Assembly (NCBI GenBank): GCA_014529385.2
Contig: CM043942.1
Coordinates: forward strand, 59,021,684 to 59,085,683
Direction of reading: 5' to 3'
DNA length: 64,000 bases
Source of the DNA: Adiantum capillus-veneris
Taxonomy: Eukaryota; Streptophyta; Polypodiopsida; Polypodiales; Pteridaceae
A program made the translations under genes and the position numbers. Of this stretch, positions 11,064 to 21,275 are shown piece by piece. The notes under the pieces are model-generated. The model made no database searches. It was not told the origin of the DNA and was given only the letters and a program-made list of their open reading frames with translations. The stretch's first letter is position 1; each line of letters begins with the position of its first letter.

Positions 11064-11116
11064 GTGCAAAAATCCAGGCAAAACACAGCAGGAGACATCC
11101 TATGTGTAGGATGTCT
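10242..11116. repeat. Palindrome block 1 of element A
   Basis: Four near-identical 24-bp palindromes at 10242-10265, 10685-10708, 10810-10833 and 11093-11116. The half-site is AGACATCCTACG followed by its reverse complement. The copy at 10685 is perfect; the others differ mainly at the central CG dinucleotides. A half-site lies at 10403. Site-to-site distances include 282 (10403 to 10685) and 283 (10810 to 11093). DNA between the sites is much less conserved. Confidence 0.93.
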
Positions 11117-11894
11117 ATTGAGGCATTCTGCAAAGAAAATTTACACTAATGCCTATGAGTCAAGAGGAGAGCCTATCATAGTGCCAAATACCACCGATGG
11201 GACAAGTGACGGGTTCCAGCCTAAAATATTGGCAGAAATGGATAAGGACTGTAACGGTCTAGACGATCTGTGGAAGCAAATCCGTGAGGCCAACGAGGCT
11301 AATAGGATGAGTAACCACATGAATAGCACGAGAAAAGAAAAGAATGTAACCTTACCTCCTATTAAAGAATTTGAGGCAAGGTTGCAAATGAACTTTGAGA
11401 TACATTCACACGGGGGAGACCAAGGATCAATTAGTTCGGGGTACAGCCAACCACACTCGCTTAGAACTTTACCCTCTTACCTAGGAGAGTATGAAGCTAA
11501 GTCGAAAGTGAGAGCAATCCCATCTCAAAGACTTTCTTCTACCAAGGTGATGGATTCGCAAGGATTGATTGAGTTGTTGTCCACTCCGGTGGCATGCACA
11601 ACCACGTTAGCAGAACTCCTAAGGTTAAGGCCAAACATGTGGACCACAGTAGGTAAATGCCTAGAAAACTTTGGAGTGAAAGACCCCACCTTGAAGCTGC
11701 AAGAAGGGATCAGAGAGTTGGACAGGCCAGTACCATTGAATAAGGTTGGAGAATATTGCGAGGGAGAAGATGGAAACACCACGCTACCAGTAGAATTCCA
11801 AGGGGTAGTTTCCAAAGCTATTCTTGACAGAGTGGAGCAGGAGTTGCTATCGCCACCAAGGAAATCTGGAAAAAATGGGAAAAACCAGCTTTGA
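11117..11894 (+). pseudogene. Element A pre-protease segment and protease active-site region
   Basis: A frame open from before 11064 (no ATG; the nearest start-like codon is GTG) carries the segment LRTLPSYLGEYEAKS and then LLSTPVACTTTLAELLRLRP. This matches a segment in element B (37.7-37.9 kb), where it lies downstream of gag. It runs into the retropepsin region at AILD, where the catalytic Asp is followed by a frameshift. The GAGVAIATKEIW continuation is in another frame around 11833-11870. Upstream of 11117 the frame is just leader and palindrome sequence, so capsid and nucleocapsid are absent. Confidence 0.75.
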
Positions 11895-12376
11895 GGGCTA
11901 CCAGAATGAAACTGCAATTGGCAGATGGATTCATGGAGAAGCCTCTAGGACTCTTAGAAAAAGTGACTGTCACTTCGTGCGGAATTGAGTATGAGCATAC
12001 ATTTGCAATAGTCGATTTCGACAAAAAGAACAATTATGAGATCATCTTGGGACGACCATTAATGCGACAATTGAAGATGGTCCAAGATTGGGGTTATGAC
12101 CACATATACCTCACACATGGCGAGACAACAACTAAAATACACCTGAAAGACCATAGTTACAAAGATGTGAACCAAACACCTATGGAAGAGTTTTATTTGG
12201 CTAGAGTAGCAGGATCAGAACTACCAGCATGGTTAGGGCAACCAAAAGAGCTATGGATGTGCGGAGCTTCACATTGTGGAAGCATAAGAAGAGAGGAATG
12301 CATCTTAGAAAGAGCAATTGAGGACAAGGAGTATATTCCGGAACCTTTCCTTGAAGATGCCTTGGAACCTCTATAA
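11891..12376 (+). pseudogene. pro: Element A protease, second half
   Basis: Retropepsin C-terminal half. The pattern includes LQLADGFMEKPLGLLEKV, then YEHTFAIVDF and the conserved YEIILGRPLMRQLK. It is displaced by a frameshift from the catalytic Asp segment just upstream. About 90 further residues continue to a TAA at 12374-12376. An acidic then Lys/Arg-rich stretch (12551-12886) follows and links to RT. In an intact relative these would be one polyprotein. Confidence 0.85.
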
Positions 12377-13236
12377 TGGGAACACATACTAGCAACATTG
12401 GATGTCTGTACCATTACCGACAGTCCAACAACAAAATTTTGCGATAAGGATGGCTATGATATGTTACCCTATTACATGGTAAGCGTTTTACCAGGATAAG
12501 AGATAGTAGAACCACCAGAACAAGAAGAGTTTTACAACTCCTCTGAACATTTGGAAGTAAATGATGATGCAGATAATGAGTGTTCAGACACCTCAAGTGA
12601 GCGTGGAAATGAAACCGAGAATATCAAGTTTTATGATTTTGCTAATCAACGCCCTAGATGCCAAGAACACTATAGGAGGAAACGAGCAGGAAACAAAGCG
12701 AGAGAGAACCTGATGCCCAGGATAAAAGGTAAAACTCACTATCTGATGCTTGTAAAAGCAAAAGATTGTGTAAAAGATCAAATATCAAGAAGATTCTTAA
12801 AAGATCGAAAAGAAAGAACGCGAGAAGAAATAAAACAGGTACGAAAAGCTAAAACCGAAACAAAATCACAAAAATCTCAAAAATAAATAAAAGAAACAAC
12901 AAAAGACCAAGAGTGGACCAAACTGGAGCATAAACAGAAATACCAAGAACTGAAACGGTCTTTGAGACAGATATGGACTACTGAAGAAGATAGTGATGGT
13001 AAAGGGGAGTCAGAAAAGGGGAACATGAATGTACCATCACACTATCAGAAATTTACTATCCAGGACAGAAAAATCATCATGACACCACCAACCAAGAATC
13101 TTACAATGGGCCTGAAAATACAAAAAAGATAGACCTCACAGAACCAGGTGAAAAACCTCAGCCGGTCTATATAGCTAATGATTTAGAGCCTGAAGAAGAA
13201 GAACGAATAACACAACTTCTCAAGAAGTATAAAGAT
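12377..13236 (+). other. Protease-RT linker of element A
   Basis: Low-similarity connector with a charged frame at 12551-12886 (acidic start, then many Lys and Arg). It shows stops and frame changes. I recognise no domain. Its place between protease and RT suggests the disordered linker of the polyprotein. Confidence 0.5.
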
Positions 13237-14225
13237 GTGTTCATTTGGTCCTATAAAGACCTCAAAGGAGTTGATCCATTGATATGCCAACATACAATTC
13301 CTTTGAAATCGGATGCAAAACCTAGCAAACAACGTCCTTATACATATAATGACACATTTGCTAAACGAATCAAAGAAGGGATTGATAAGCTGATGAAAGC
13401 TGAATTCATCTATGAAATCGAACATACAGATTGGGTGTCACCCATTGTGGTAGTTCCCAAAAAGAATAGAAAACTGGGAGTGTGTGTAAACCTCAAAAAG
13501 GTAAATGCGGCCACCATAAGGGATAATTATCCCTTACTTATCACAGAACATGTACTTGAGCGAGTGGCCGGAAAACGGGCTTATTCCTTTCTGGATGAGT
13601 TTTCAGGATACAACCAACTGGCAATAGAAAGGGAGGATCAACAAAAACAACGTTTGCCACAGAATGGGGGATTTATGCGTATCGAGTTATGCCGTTTGGC
13701 TGAACTAATGTCCCAGCCACTCTCCAAAGGTTAATGACTCACGCATTCAAAGAATACCTAAGAATATTTTTAGAAATTTACATGGATGACCTATGTGTAC
13801 ACTCTCTTCTACAAGAGGAACATATTGACCATTTGCAAAAGGTCTTTGAAAAGTGCAGGACATATCGAATCTGTCTTAACCCGGAAAAATGTGTGTTCAT
13901 GGTTAAGCAAGGACGAATCTTAGGACACATTGCCTCAAGAAATGGAATAACCACTAACCTAGACAAATTCAAAGTCATTGTAGACCTACCCAAGCCTACT
14001 AATGCGAAACAAGTGCAATCCTTCATGGGACACTGCGGATATTATCGAAGATTCATATACATGTATGCGATTATCACACAACCTCTGTATCGTTTGCTAG
14101 TCAATTTTGAGTGGACCAAGGAATGTGAAACTTCATTCCAAAAGCTGAAGGAAAACCTTATATCAGCACCGGTACTAAAGGCACCAAATTGGGAAAAGAT
14201 ATTCCATGTGCACATTGATGCTTGA
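13237..14225 (+). pseudogene. pol: Element A reverse transcriptase
   Basis: Ty3/gypsy RT in two frames. The first part (13237-13734) has DWVSPIVVVPKKN, LKKVNAATIRDNYPL and FLDEFSGYNQLAI. A frameshift lies near the end of that frame, within the segment that normally leads to the MPFGL motif. The second (13734-14225) has the catalytic IYMDDLCVHS (YMDD), LNPEKCVFMV, GRILGHIAS and QSFMGHCGYYRRFI. It stops at a TGA at 14223-14225, just after HVHIDA at the RT/RNase H border, and RNase H resumes in the same frame. The catalytic pair is intact but the frame is not. Confidence 0.92.
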
Positions 14226-14570
14226 GCATATGCCATTAGAAGTATTCTGGCTCAACCTGGAGACGGAACAATGGATTTTCCGGTTTGCTATGCGAGCCAA
14301 CAGTTAAACAGTGCAGAAAAGAACTACACAACAACCGAGCGGGAAGGGTTAGGAATGATTTATGCTGTAAAGAAATTTCGGCATTATTTGCTTGCAAACA
14401 AATTTGTGTTCTTCACAGATCATCAAGCTCTTTTGTATCTGGTAAATAAACCTTGCAATACAGGGAGAATCGTACGCTGGTTTATTATATTGCTAGAAAT
14501 TGACTTCACAGTGGTGGTCAAAAAGGATAAAACCCATCTACAAGCGGATCATCTTTCAAGGATACACAAC
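14226..14570 (+). pseudogene. pol: Element A RNase H
   Basis: Same frame as the RT second half, beyond the TGA. Features are CYASQQLNSAEKNYTTTERE, MIYAVKKFRHYLL, FFTDHQALLYLVNKP and GRIVRWFIILLEIDF, followed by ADHLSRI. This is the ordinary gypsy RNase H. I see no second, archaeal-type RNase H domain, in contrast to element D. Confidence 0.9.
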
Positions 14571-15827
14571 GGGGAAGCTCCTGAAGGAGTAGATGGTGAC
14601 ATACCAGATGCTTATCTTTTTAATATTGAAATTGTTAGCATTCTTTCCTTTGGAAGTGGGTTTGATAATACGGAATGCAGATCCAAACATCAAACAATTC
14701 GACAAACAAAAAACTTCAAGTTGATAGCAGGACGACTGTATCATCTTGGATCGGACCTAATCCTACGATTATGTATAAATCCGGAAGAATTCGAGTGCTA
14801 CCTCGAAGAGGCACATGTCCAGGGTTGTGCATTTCATTGTTCAACAGTGAAGACACACCAAAGACTGAAACAGTTAGGGGTCTATTGGCCAACTATGTAT
14901 GCGGACACACATTCTTATGTTACCAATTGTACTATATGTAGTGCCAAACAACCAGTGGATCACGCAACTTTGTTTCAGGTAAACATAGCACCTGCATGGA
15001 GTCAATATATCATTGACTTCTTAACCACCAGAACGTTCCCCGAGGACATCACAAGAGCACGGAAAAAAGCTATAGAGCTAGAAGCTCGTGACTTTCAGTT
15101 AATTGGCAACCAACTCTATAAGCGAGGTAAGGACAATCAACTTAGAATCCGTGCAAGTGAAAGCGAATACCTGCTGATTTTAGAACATGCACATAGCGGA
15201 ATAAGTGGAGGCCATTTTTTGAGCGATAAGACGGAAAAAAATTTCTTAACCCATAGGAATTTGGTGGCCTACATTGCACATGGATGTTGAAGAGTTTGTA
15301 AAGCGTTGTGACGCATGTCAACGCACCAAGGTGCCAATAAAAAGAGATGAGATGCCATTACGGCCAATGATTGGAGCAAGAGCATTTCCAGAATGGGGCA
15401 TTGATTTTGTGGGACCTATATCACCCCCTGCATATCTCACCCATACCCAATATATCATTGTGGCTACGGACTATCTCACAAAATGGGTCAAAGCCAAGGC
15501 AACACAAAAAGCTGATGCACGCACCACTGCACAATTTTTGTATGAGAATGTTTTTGTACGTTATGGGTTACCAATAGAAATTGTCAGGACCACGGAACAC
15601 ATTTTCTCAATGAAGTCACTGAATATCTGCTAGAGGAATTCATGGTCATACATAGGAAATCTGCACCATACCATCCACCACAGGCCAATGGGCAAGCTGA
15701 GGCCACAAATAAAACACTATGCACAGTTCTCACTAAAATAGTGTTAGAATCAAGAACAGATTGGGATCAGCACCTACACTCAACACTATGGGCATACAGG
15801 GTAGCTTACAAAACATTGATAGGAACT
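14571..15827 (+). pseudogene. int: Element A integrase with two tandem HHCC segments
   Basis: An unusual integrase. A first zinc-binding segment (FKLIAGRLYHLGSD, EEAH, then CTIC) is followed by a connecting segment and a second, complete-looking one (FQLIGNQLYKRGKD, EHAHSGISGGH, then CDAC). The catalytic core follows: Asp in WGIDFVGPIS, a second Asp recovered only by changing frame near 15578, and Glu in NGQAEATNKT. Frameshifts lie near 15270 and 15580. The coding continues until the nested LTR element inserts after KTLIG at 15827 and resumes at 17411. Confidence 0.85.
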
Positions 15828-17410
15828 GCTACAAACGGAAACGTCGCGAGCCCTGCAATATAGCAAAAACAATATACTACAAGCCATGAAATGAACAAAT
15901 ATGCATACCTTGAATCACACAGCACATAATCCAAGCTGTACACGAACAGGGAGAGACAAAGAGCAAGACAACGCATGTGTAGGCGCACCTCCTAGAGCGG
16001 AGTGCTATACCTGGCACGGCGAGAGATAAGAGAGGAGATATGAGAAGAGCAACACAGACACTGGGTGCAATCTCCCCCCGTTCAAGAGTGACCATTTCCC
16101 TCTTGCACGTATTTCATTTATAGATTTCTTAAATGGTCAAATTGAGTACAAACTGGCTGGCCGGTCATAAATGGCCAAAGCTCATAAAAGAGCACTTGAA
16201 TAATAAAATGTACAATGTATATACTTTCATTCGCATAGGCCTAGCTCGGTCCTTGTATTTTTCCACCTGTCAGCTGCAACAAATAATAAAATATCAATTC
16301 CATAACATACCTCTCCGTTGGAAAGCAACTATCCTCAGTTGGGAAGATAGAAATCTGCAAATAATATGTGTCAAAAACAATGATTAGAAATCTGTATCAA
16401 ATAGTAACAAAATTCATAAAATTAGACAATATTGCTTATGCCTGCTGTCATCTACATACTACCTATTCTAGTGTCCCATACCACTAGAATAAGCAGTATA
16501 TGTCATACCCTGATGAATCAGGATATCATTGGTCACACTCATCATTCAATAATCTGTTCTCATCATTCTCAAGTTCAATACTACCAACATATATCCATTC
16601 CAATTTCAAATCCAAACATCTGTCAACATGTACTCATTTCCAATCCAAATCCAAATATCCTGTAATTTGTGTACCCAGGTAACAAAATCATACCAGTCAC
16701 AGTGGTGGCCAGCCACTGCAGCATGATTTTGTGATCGGTGTTGCCTCATCTGGCGAGTATACACCAATAAAACGTGCTGCCTAAATCGGCAAATCTTCAC
16801 TAATGCTGCCGAAATCGGCGAATTTGCATTTGGTATAAGTTTAAAAATCATGAATCTGCAATTTGTCAATGTGCTGCCTAAATCGGCGGATCTGCACCAG
16901 GATGAGTATCTAGACACTGCCTAAATCGGCGAATCTGTGTGTCAGTGACCAATGGACTAGGCACAGACGAAAACGTCGCGAGCCCTCCAATATAGAAAAA
17001 ACCATATACTACAAGCCATGAAACGAACAAATATGCATACCTCGAATCACACAGCGCATAATCCAAGCTGTACACGAACAGGGAGAGAAAAAGAGCAAGA
17101 CAACGCACGTGTAGGCGCACCTCCTAGAGGGGAGTGCTATACCTGGCACGGCGAGAGAGAAGAGAGGAGAGATGAGAAGAGCAACACAGACACTGGGTGC
17201 AATCTCCCCCCATGCAAGAGTGACCATTTCCCTCTTGCACGTATTTCATTTATAGATTTCTTAAATGGTCAAATTGAGTACAAACTGGCCGGCAGCACTT
17301 GAATAATAAAATGTACAATGTATATACTTTCATTCGCATAGGCCTAGCTCGGTCCTTGTATTTTTCCACCTGTCAGCAGCAACAAATAATAAAATATCAA
17401 TTCCATAACA
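15828..17410. mobile_element. Small non-autonomous LTR element (TRIM-like) nested in integrase
   Basis: A 1,583-bp insertion with direct terminal repeats: 15828-16307 (480 bp) and about 16960-17410 (shorter by a ~30-bp deletion). The target duplication GGAAC is perfect (15823-15827 and 17411-17415), and the integrase reading frame resumes beyond it. The internal part is only ~650 bp and non-coding. Minus orientation seems more likely: on that strand a purine-rich GGAGAGGTA precedes the LTR start TGTTATGG. I could not match a tRNA primer site. Frames called inside are LTR translations. Confidence 0.92.
16777..16938. repeat. Four copies of a CTGCCTAAATCGGCGAATCTG-type motif
   Basis: Related ~18-20 bp units start at 16777, 16806, 16874 and 16917 near one end of the internal part of the small LTR element. 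Their core, GCCTAAATCGGC, is nearly self-complementary. Single related sites occur near 26681 and 62284. Confidence 0.8.
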
Positions 17411-17520
17411 GGAACAACACCATACAACATGGTGTTTGGCCTAAATGCTATACTACCCATAGAGTTTTTAATTCCAACTCTTCAAGTAGCAAAAAGCTTA
17501 GAATGGATAGGGCATGAGCT
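17411..17520 (+). pseudogene. int: Element A integrase C-terminal part
   Basis: Resumes directly after the nested insertion with TPYNMVFGLNAILPIEF and then VAKSLEWIGHELS, the usual sequence after the DDE core in plant Ty3/gypsy integrases. It breaks off at about 17520 into a different coding segment, so the integrase C-terminal end is missing. Confidence 0.88.
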
Positions 17521-17867
17521 CTCTTCAAGTGCTAGAAAGTAGCACATCACACCCGTTGAAAACATTGGGATGGACTATATTGCATGTACAGATACATCAA
17601 CATATTTACCCACAAAAATTCTATGTGGTGACAGATGAAAGCACACAACACCCAATGATGTTGGGGCAACCTTGGCAAAAAGAGTACAATGTGCAGATAG
17701 ATTGGAAAGCAAGGGCAGTCAAAATTCAACATGCACATGAACAACAGGTGATAGACTTTGCTCAGCAATACCAGAATGATCAACTGCAAGCCATGCAATC
17801 ACTGGAAACAAATCCAAAAGCACAAATGCCATCAAAGAACAACATGATAGCCGAGACCAACAATTAG
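17514..17867 (+). pseudogene. Second retropepsin-like fragment after integrase
   Basis: About 118 codons with PLKTLGWTILHVQI, then HPMMLGQPWQKEYNVQIDW. The MLGQPW...IDW pattern resembles the C-terminal half of retroelement aspartic proteases. No active-site Asp segment is seen. Element A already has a protease upstream, so this is either an extra copy joined by deletion or a piece of another element. Confidence 0.6.
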
Positions 17868-18476
17868 GTAAAAGCCAACCATGCTACTTACAGACATATG
17901 AAGTCACCGGCCACAATGCAAAAATCTAGGCTACCAAAACAAGGAAAACAAGTATGGATCCGAAAGGATAGAAATGACATGGAAGACAAACAACAATGCA
18001 ACAAAAGGATTCCACAGAAGCAGATGGTTCAACCACAAACCAAGGTCGTAAAATAGATATGGATCCCAAAGAAAATGCTTAGCCATAACCCAAATGTCAC
18101 TCACATTTTGATACCAAAGCAAAAGCAAACGGAACTCCCTTCAGTACAAGCAACAAAGGAAGGCAGACAACTGCATTTCAAAAAGGAAAACCGACTTATG
18201 TGGATGCCAATCAACAACAAACCAGTGCCAAACAATGAAGTGTCAAACCATCTACAAAAACCGGCAGCAACAAAATACCAATGGAAAGCAAAGGCAATAC
18301 GGCCCATAGCCATTCCGGCCCAGCCAATTCTCTCCTTCGACACAGCTACGGCTCTATCAACAATTTCGGCAAAGCAACTGTCTTTTGCAAAAAGAAAATT
18401 AAACAGAGAGCAGTAGAGTTACAGCTGCTACTTGCAAAGAAAACGGGAAACCTCTACGGCGAATGCCAATAAGCAT
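17868..18476 (+). pseudogene. Lys/Gln-rich segment with W[IV]PK-type motifs
   Basis: A broken frame after the protease-like fragment. It is rich in Lys, Gln and Asn, with repeated short motifs such as VWIRKD, IWIPKK, ILIPKQ and LMWMPI. A related W[IV]PK series occurs in element C. I recognise no enzyme domain. A structural or nucleic-acid-binding tail is possible. Confidence 0.4.
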
Positions 18477-18639
18477 CTTGCTTATTCTCTTCTCTTGCAC
18501 AGCATTAATTTTTCCATGCATTGACCGAGTATGCATAAAGTAGGGCCATATTAATCGGCCAGGAATTAGCACAACTTTTTCAACCTATGCACGGCACATA
18601 CTCCGAGGCGATACCTTGTCGTCTGGGAGGACTCCGGCT

Positions 18640-18652
18640 AGGAGGGGGGGAG
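18640..18652 (+). other. Internal polypurine-like tract
   Basis: AGGAGGGGGGGAG, identical over 13 bases to the polypurine tract just before the element A 3' LTR (24761-24773). Here it is followed by GCATTC rather than an LTR start. It may mark a former 3' end inside the composite element. Confidence 0.6.
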
Positions 18653-20234
18653 GCATTCTCAAATGCGGAACCAATAACAGAAACAGCAAAAAAGAGCATG
18701 ATTTTCGACTATTTTAAGGGTTGTTGTTAATTGAGAAATTTTCTGGAGTAACCCAAGTATATATGCCCTTATACCGCATGAAGCTACAGGTATATGCGGC
18801 CAAACGCCAAATCAAGCCCCTAGGTGTGTGTATATAAGTAGAAATAGCCATTTTTCAGGCAAAATATTAGTAAAACGGAGAAATCCGGCCATAAAAATTG
18901 CATGTGAGTGTATATAATGTGTTGCGGTGATGTTTGTAATTTATTATGATTTTTGGGATTTTCTGGGTTTGATTTGCTATTTTCCTTTTAATTTTGCTAA
19001 TTTTCGGCAAAAAAACTTCAAAAATACAAAAAGCTGGTGAAAAACAGTCGTAATGAAAAAAACAAATATGGGGATGACCAGTGACTATAGGACAACCTAT
19101 GGTACAGTGGGGGTGCAATTATGAGACTGGAGCGGAAAGCGTATTTTGGCCAGGTTTTGACCGAAATGCCAAATTTCTGGTAAACATAGCAAATGGAGTC
19201 CAAATCAAGAAATTTTTGAGCCTAAACTGCATCTCGCAAGAAGATAGGAGCACATGTCAAATTTCATGAAAAGTGGTTCGGGGACCTCCATTATAAGAAA
19301 TTTTCACCTCATTTTTACCTCATTCTCACTATTGACTTTGTGGAGAGAGCTTCTGCCACCTAGAGCGGATCGACCTTCCAGCAGCTCCTACGACGCGCAC
19401 GACTACCCGACGAGCTCCAGACATGAGAGGTAGGCTCACCACCTTGAGCTTTTCGCGCATGTTTGGCATTATGTCGAGTGTAGGGTCACACACAAAGCGG
19501 GCGGTAGAGACCTACAAGTAGACTTCATCAACAGCTTACCCGAAAGCAACAAGACTTCATCAGCAGCTTACCCTAGTCTAGGAGACCAGTCCTGGATGTC
19601 CAAAGGCAGTAGGTAACCATCGGGAAAAACCCTAATTCCCAGAAACCCGCAAGAGGCCACCAAATGGGAAATCGGCAAAACGGCGACCAAATGCTACCAA
19701 AATTCATGGGTAGAAGCATCTCAACATGCTCAACAATTCTATATGACCCGCATGACCAAAAAGTGACCCGAAGCGGCACTAAACTTCAGAAACAGCATCA
19801 CACACACAAAGCGTCAAATTGCTCTTGCGGCCAAACCGCAAGCCCATTTACCACCAAACTTCACGAGCAGCTTTCCTAGACCATCAACAACCAAGTCCTA
19901 TGGTGGTAGACCACCACAAATCATCAAAGGTTTGTAAATGCAACCACGGGTGCTTCTAGAGCGACAAATTGCCAAATGTTGCTCCGGTGAAGCCAAAGTC
20001 GACAAAAACCATACGGCAAGGATCCCCAAGGGATCGGGAAGCTATGGAGACCAACATCAAAAAATTTCATCACCAAAAAGCACTCCAAAAGTCAGAAAAC
20101 GACTCGGAGGCTCTGAAATTCACACAGGGAGTTATTCTCTATCCATTTGACTTTTTTGTTGAAATTAGGCTCAAAAGGGACTTAGGGGGGCCAAGGGCAA
20201 GCACTGGAGCACCAGCAATGAAAAAATCACCAGG
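18653..20234 (+). other. AT-rich then mixed sequence in element A, no gene seen
   Basis: AT-rich DNA with TATATAA-type motifs near 18826 and 18910 is followed from about 19300 by more GC-balanced sequence. Frames are short. The position after an internal polypurine tract and before a second palindrome-bearing leader is where a degenerate internal LTR would sit, but I find no clear colinearity with the outer LTRs. Confidence 0.45.
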
Positions 20235-21111
20235 AGACATCCTATGCGTATGATGTCTCAAGGGAACTTTTGGACACAAACTCCAACATTTTTCATCATG
20301 CACATGTTCAGAATGACATTTACAAGCTATCCACCAAGATTCATCACATTTGGACCAAGTTTGACCTCATATGCATGGAAAAACACAAAGTTAGGACATA
20401 GAGGCAATAATGGGCCATAGACCTACCAAATCTTGTCCAAATCCAATGAAACTTGCACAACACATTCACCAACACATCAACAGCCAATCTGTGTGGTCAG
20501 AAAGGAAAAATGATGAAATAGACATCCTACGCGTAGGATGTCTATTTGACTTTTTTGACATGCAAGGGATGTTTTATCATTCCATATCCAATCACCTCAT
20601 CATCAGGAGCCCATATATCAAGTTTGAAGCCATTCTAATCACTTTTGACCCCCAACACCTTCAAGATACACTTTTTGAGCCCAAAAACACCACACAAAGC
20701 CTTACAAGCATAAATCTTGTCCAAATTCAAATCCAAGAACATGGCCATGATCCATGGGCCAAGGACAACCCACAGAACAAGTTTCATGTCATTTTGATGA
20801 AAAAGACATCCTACGCATAGGATGTCTCCAGCATAAATTTAGCCTTCTATACAAAGAATGACATCATGGGAGCCAATACCATGGTGTAATAAGCCCATAT
20901 ACCAATTTTCAACCCATTTGAACATAAATTGCTACCTATGATGGACATTCTACCCAAATTGTGACCTAAAGCGTGAATCACCCCAAAAATCCACTTTTTG
21001 ATATCCAAATTCAAATCCAAGAATATAGCCATGTTCCATGAGCCTTACACTACCTACATGTCAAGTATGAACCAATTCTGATAAAAAAGACATCCTACGC
21101 GTAGGATGTCT
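20235..21111. repeat. Palindrome block 2: diverged ~284-bp tandem units
   Basis: Palindromes of the same family as block 1 at 20235-20258, 20520-20543, 20804-20827 and 21088-21111, giving steps of 285, 284 and 284 bp. The copy at 20520 extends to a perfect 32-bp palindrome (20516-20547). A weaker half-site lies at about 20943, near mid-unit. Parts of the units align (for example TCCAAATTCAAATCCAAGAA occurs in two successive units), so this is an old tandem array in which the palindromes stayed much more alike than the rest. Confidence 0.93.
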
Positions 21112-21275
21112 AGATGAAAATTTTTGGCCAGATTTGCACTGTGAGCACATGCACAGCTTCACAAGTTCCTTTTAAGATTTATTTTCAATTTCAAGTCATT
21201 TGGATAAGTAAAACTCAGTTTCGCAGCTAATATGGAAAAAACGCTAACTTTGGACTACTGAGTGCAACAGGGTCT

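Noticed and set aside
10242-11116. Palindromes as CRISPR repeats or terminators
   Set aside because: Plant nuclear context, ~280-bp spacing with drifting related spacers, and no associated cas genes; no U-tract after the hairpins.
15806-17227. Pairs of similar hydrophobic minus-strand frames (near 15877-16095 and 16878-17227) as a gene family
   Set aside because: They are the same LTR sequence of the small nested element translated twice.
19438-19520. Internal LTR end and primer site near TTTGGCATTATGTCGAGTG
   Set aside because: Only a few short matches to the outer LTR end (gtcgagtgtagg) and in the wrong order; not enough to call a boundary.
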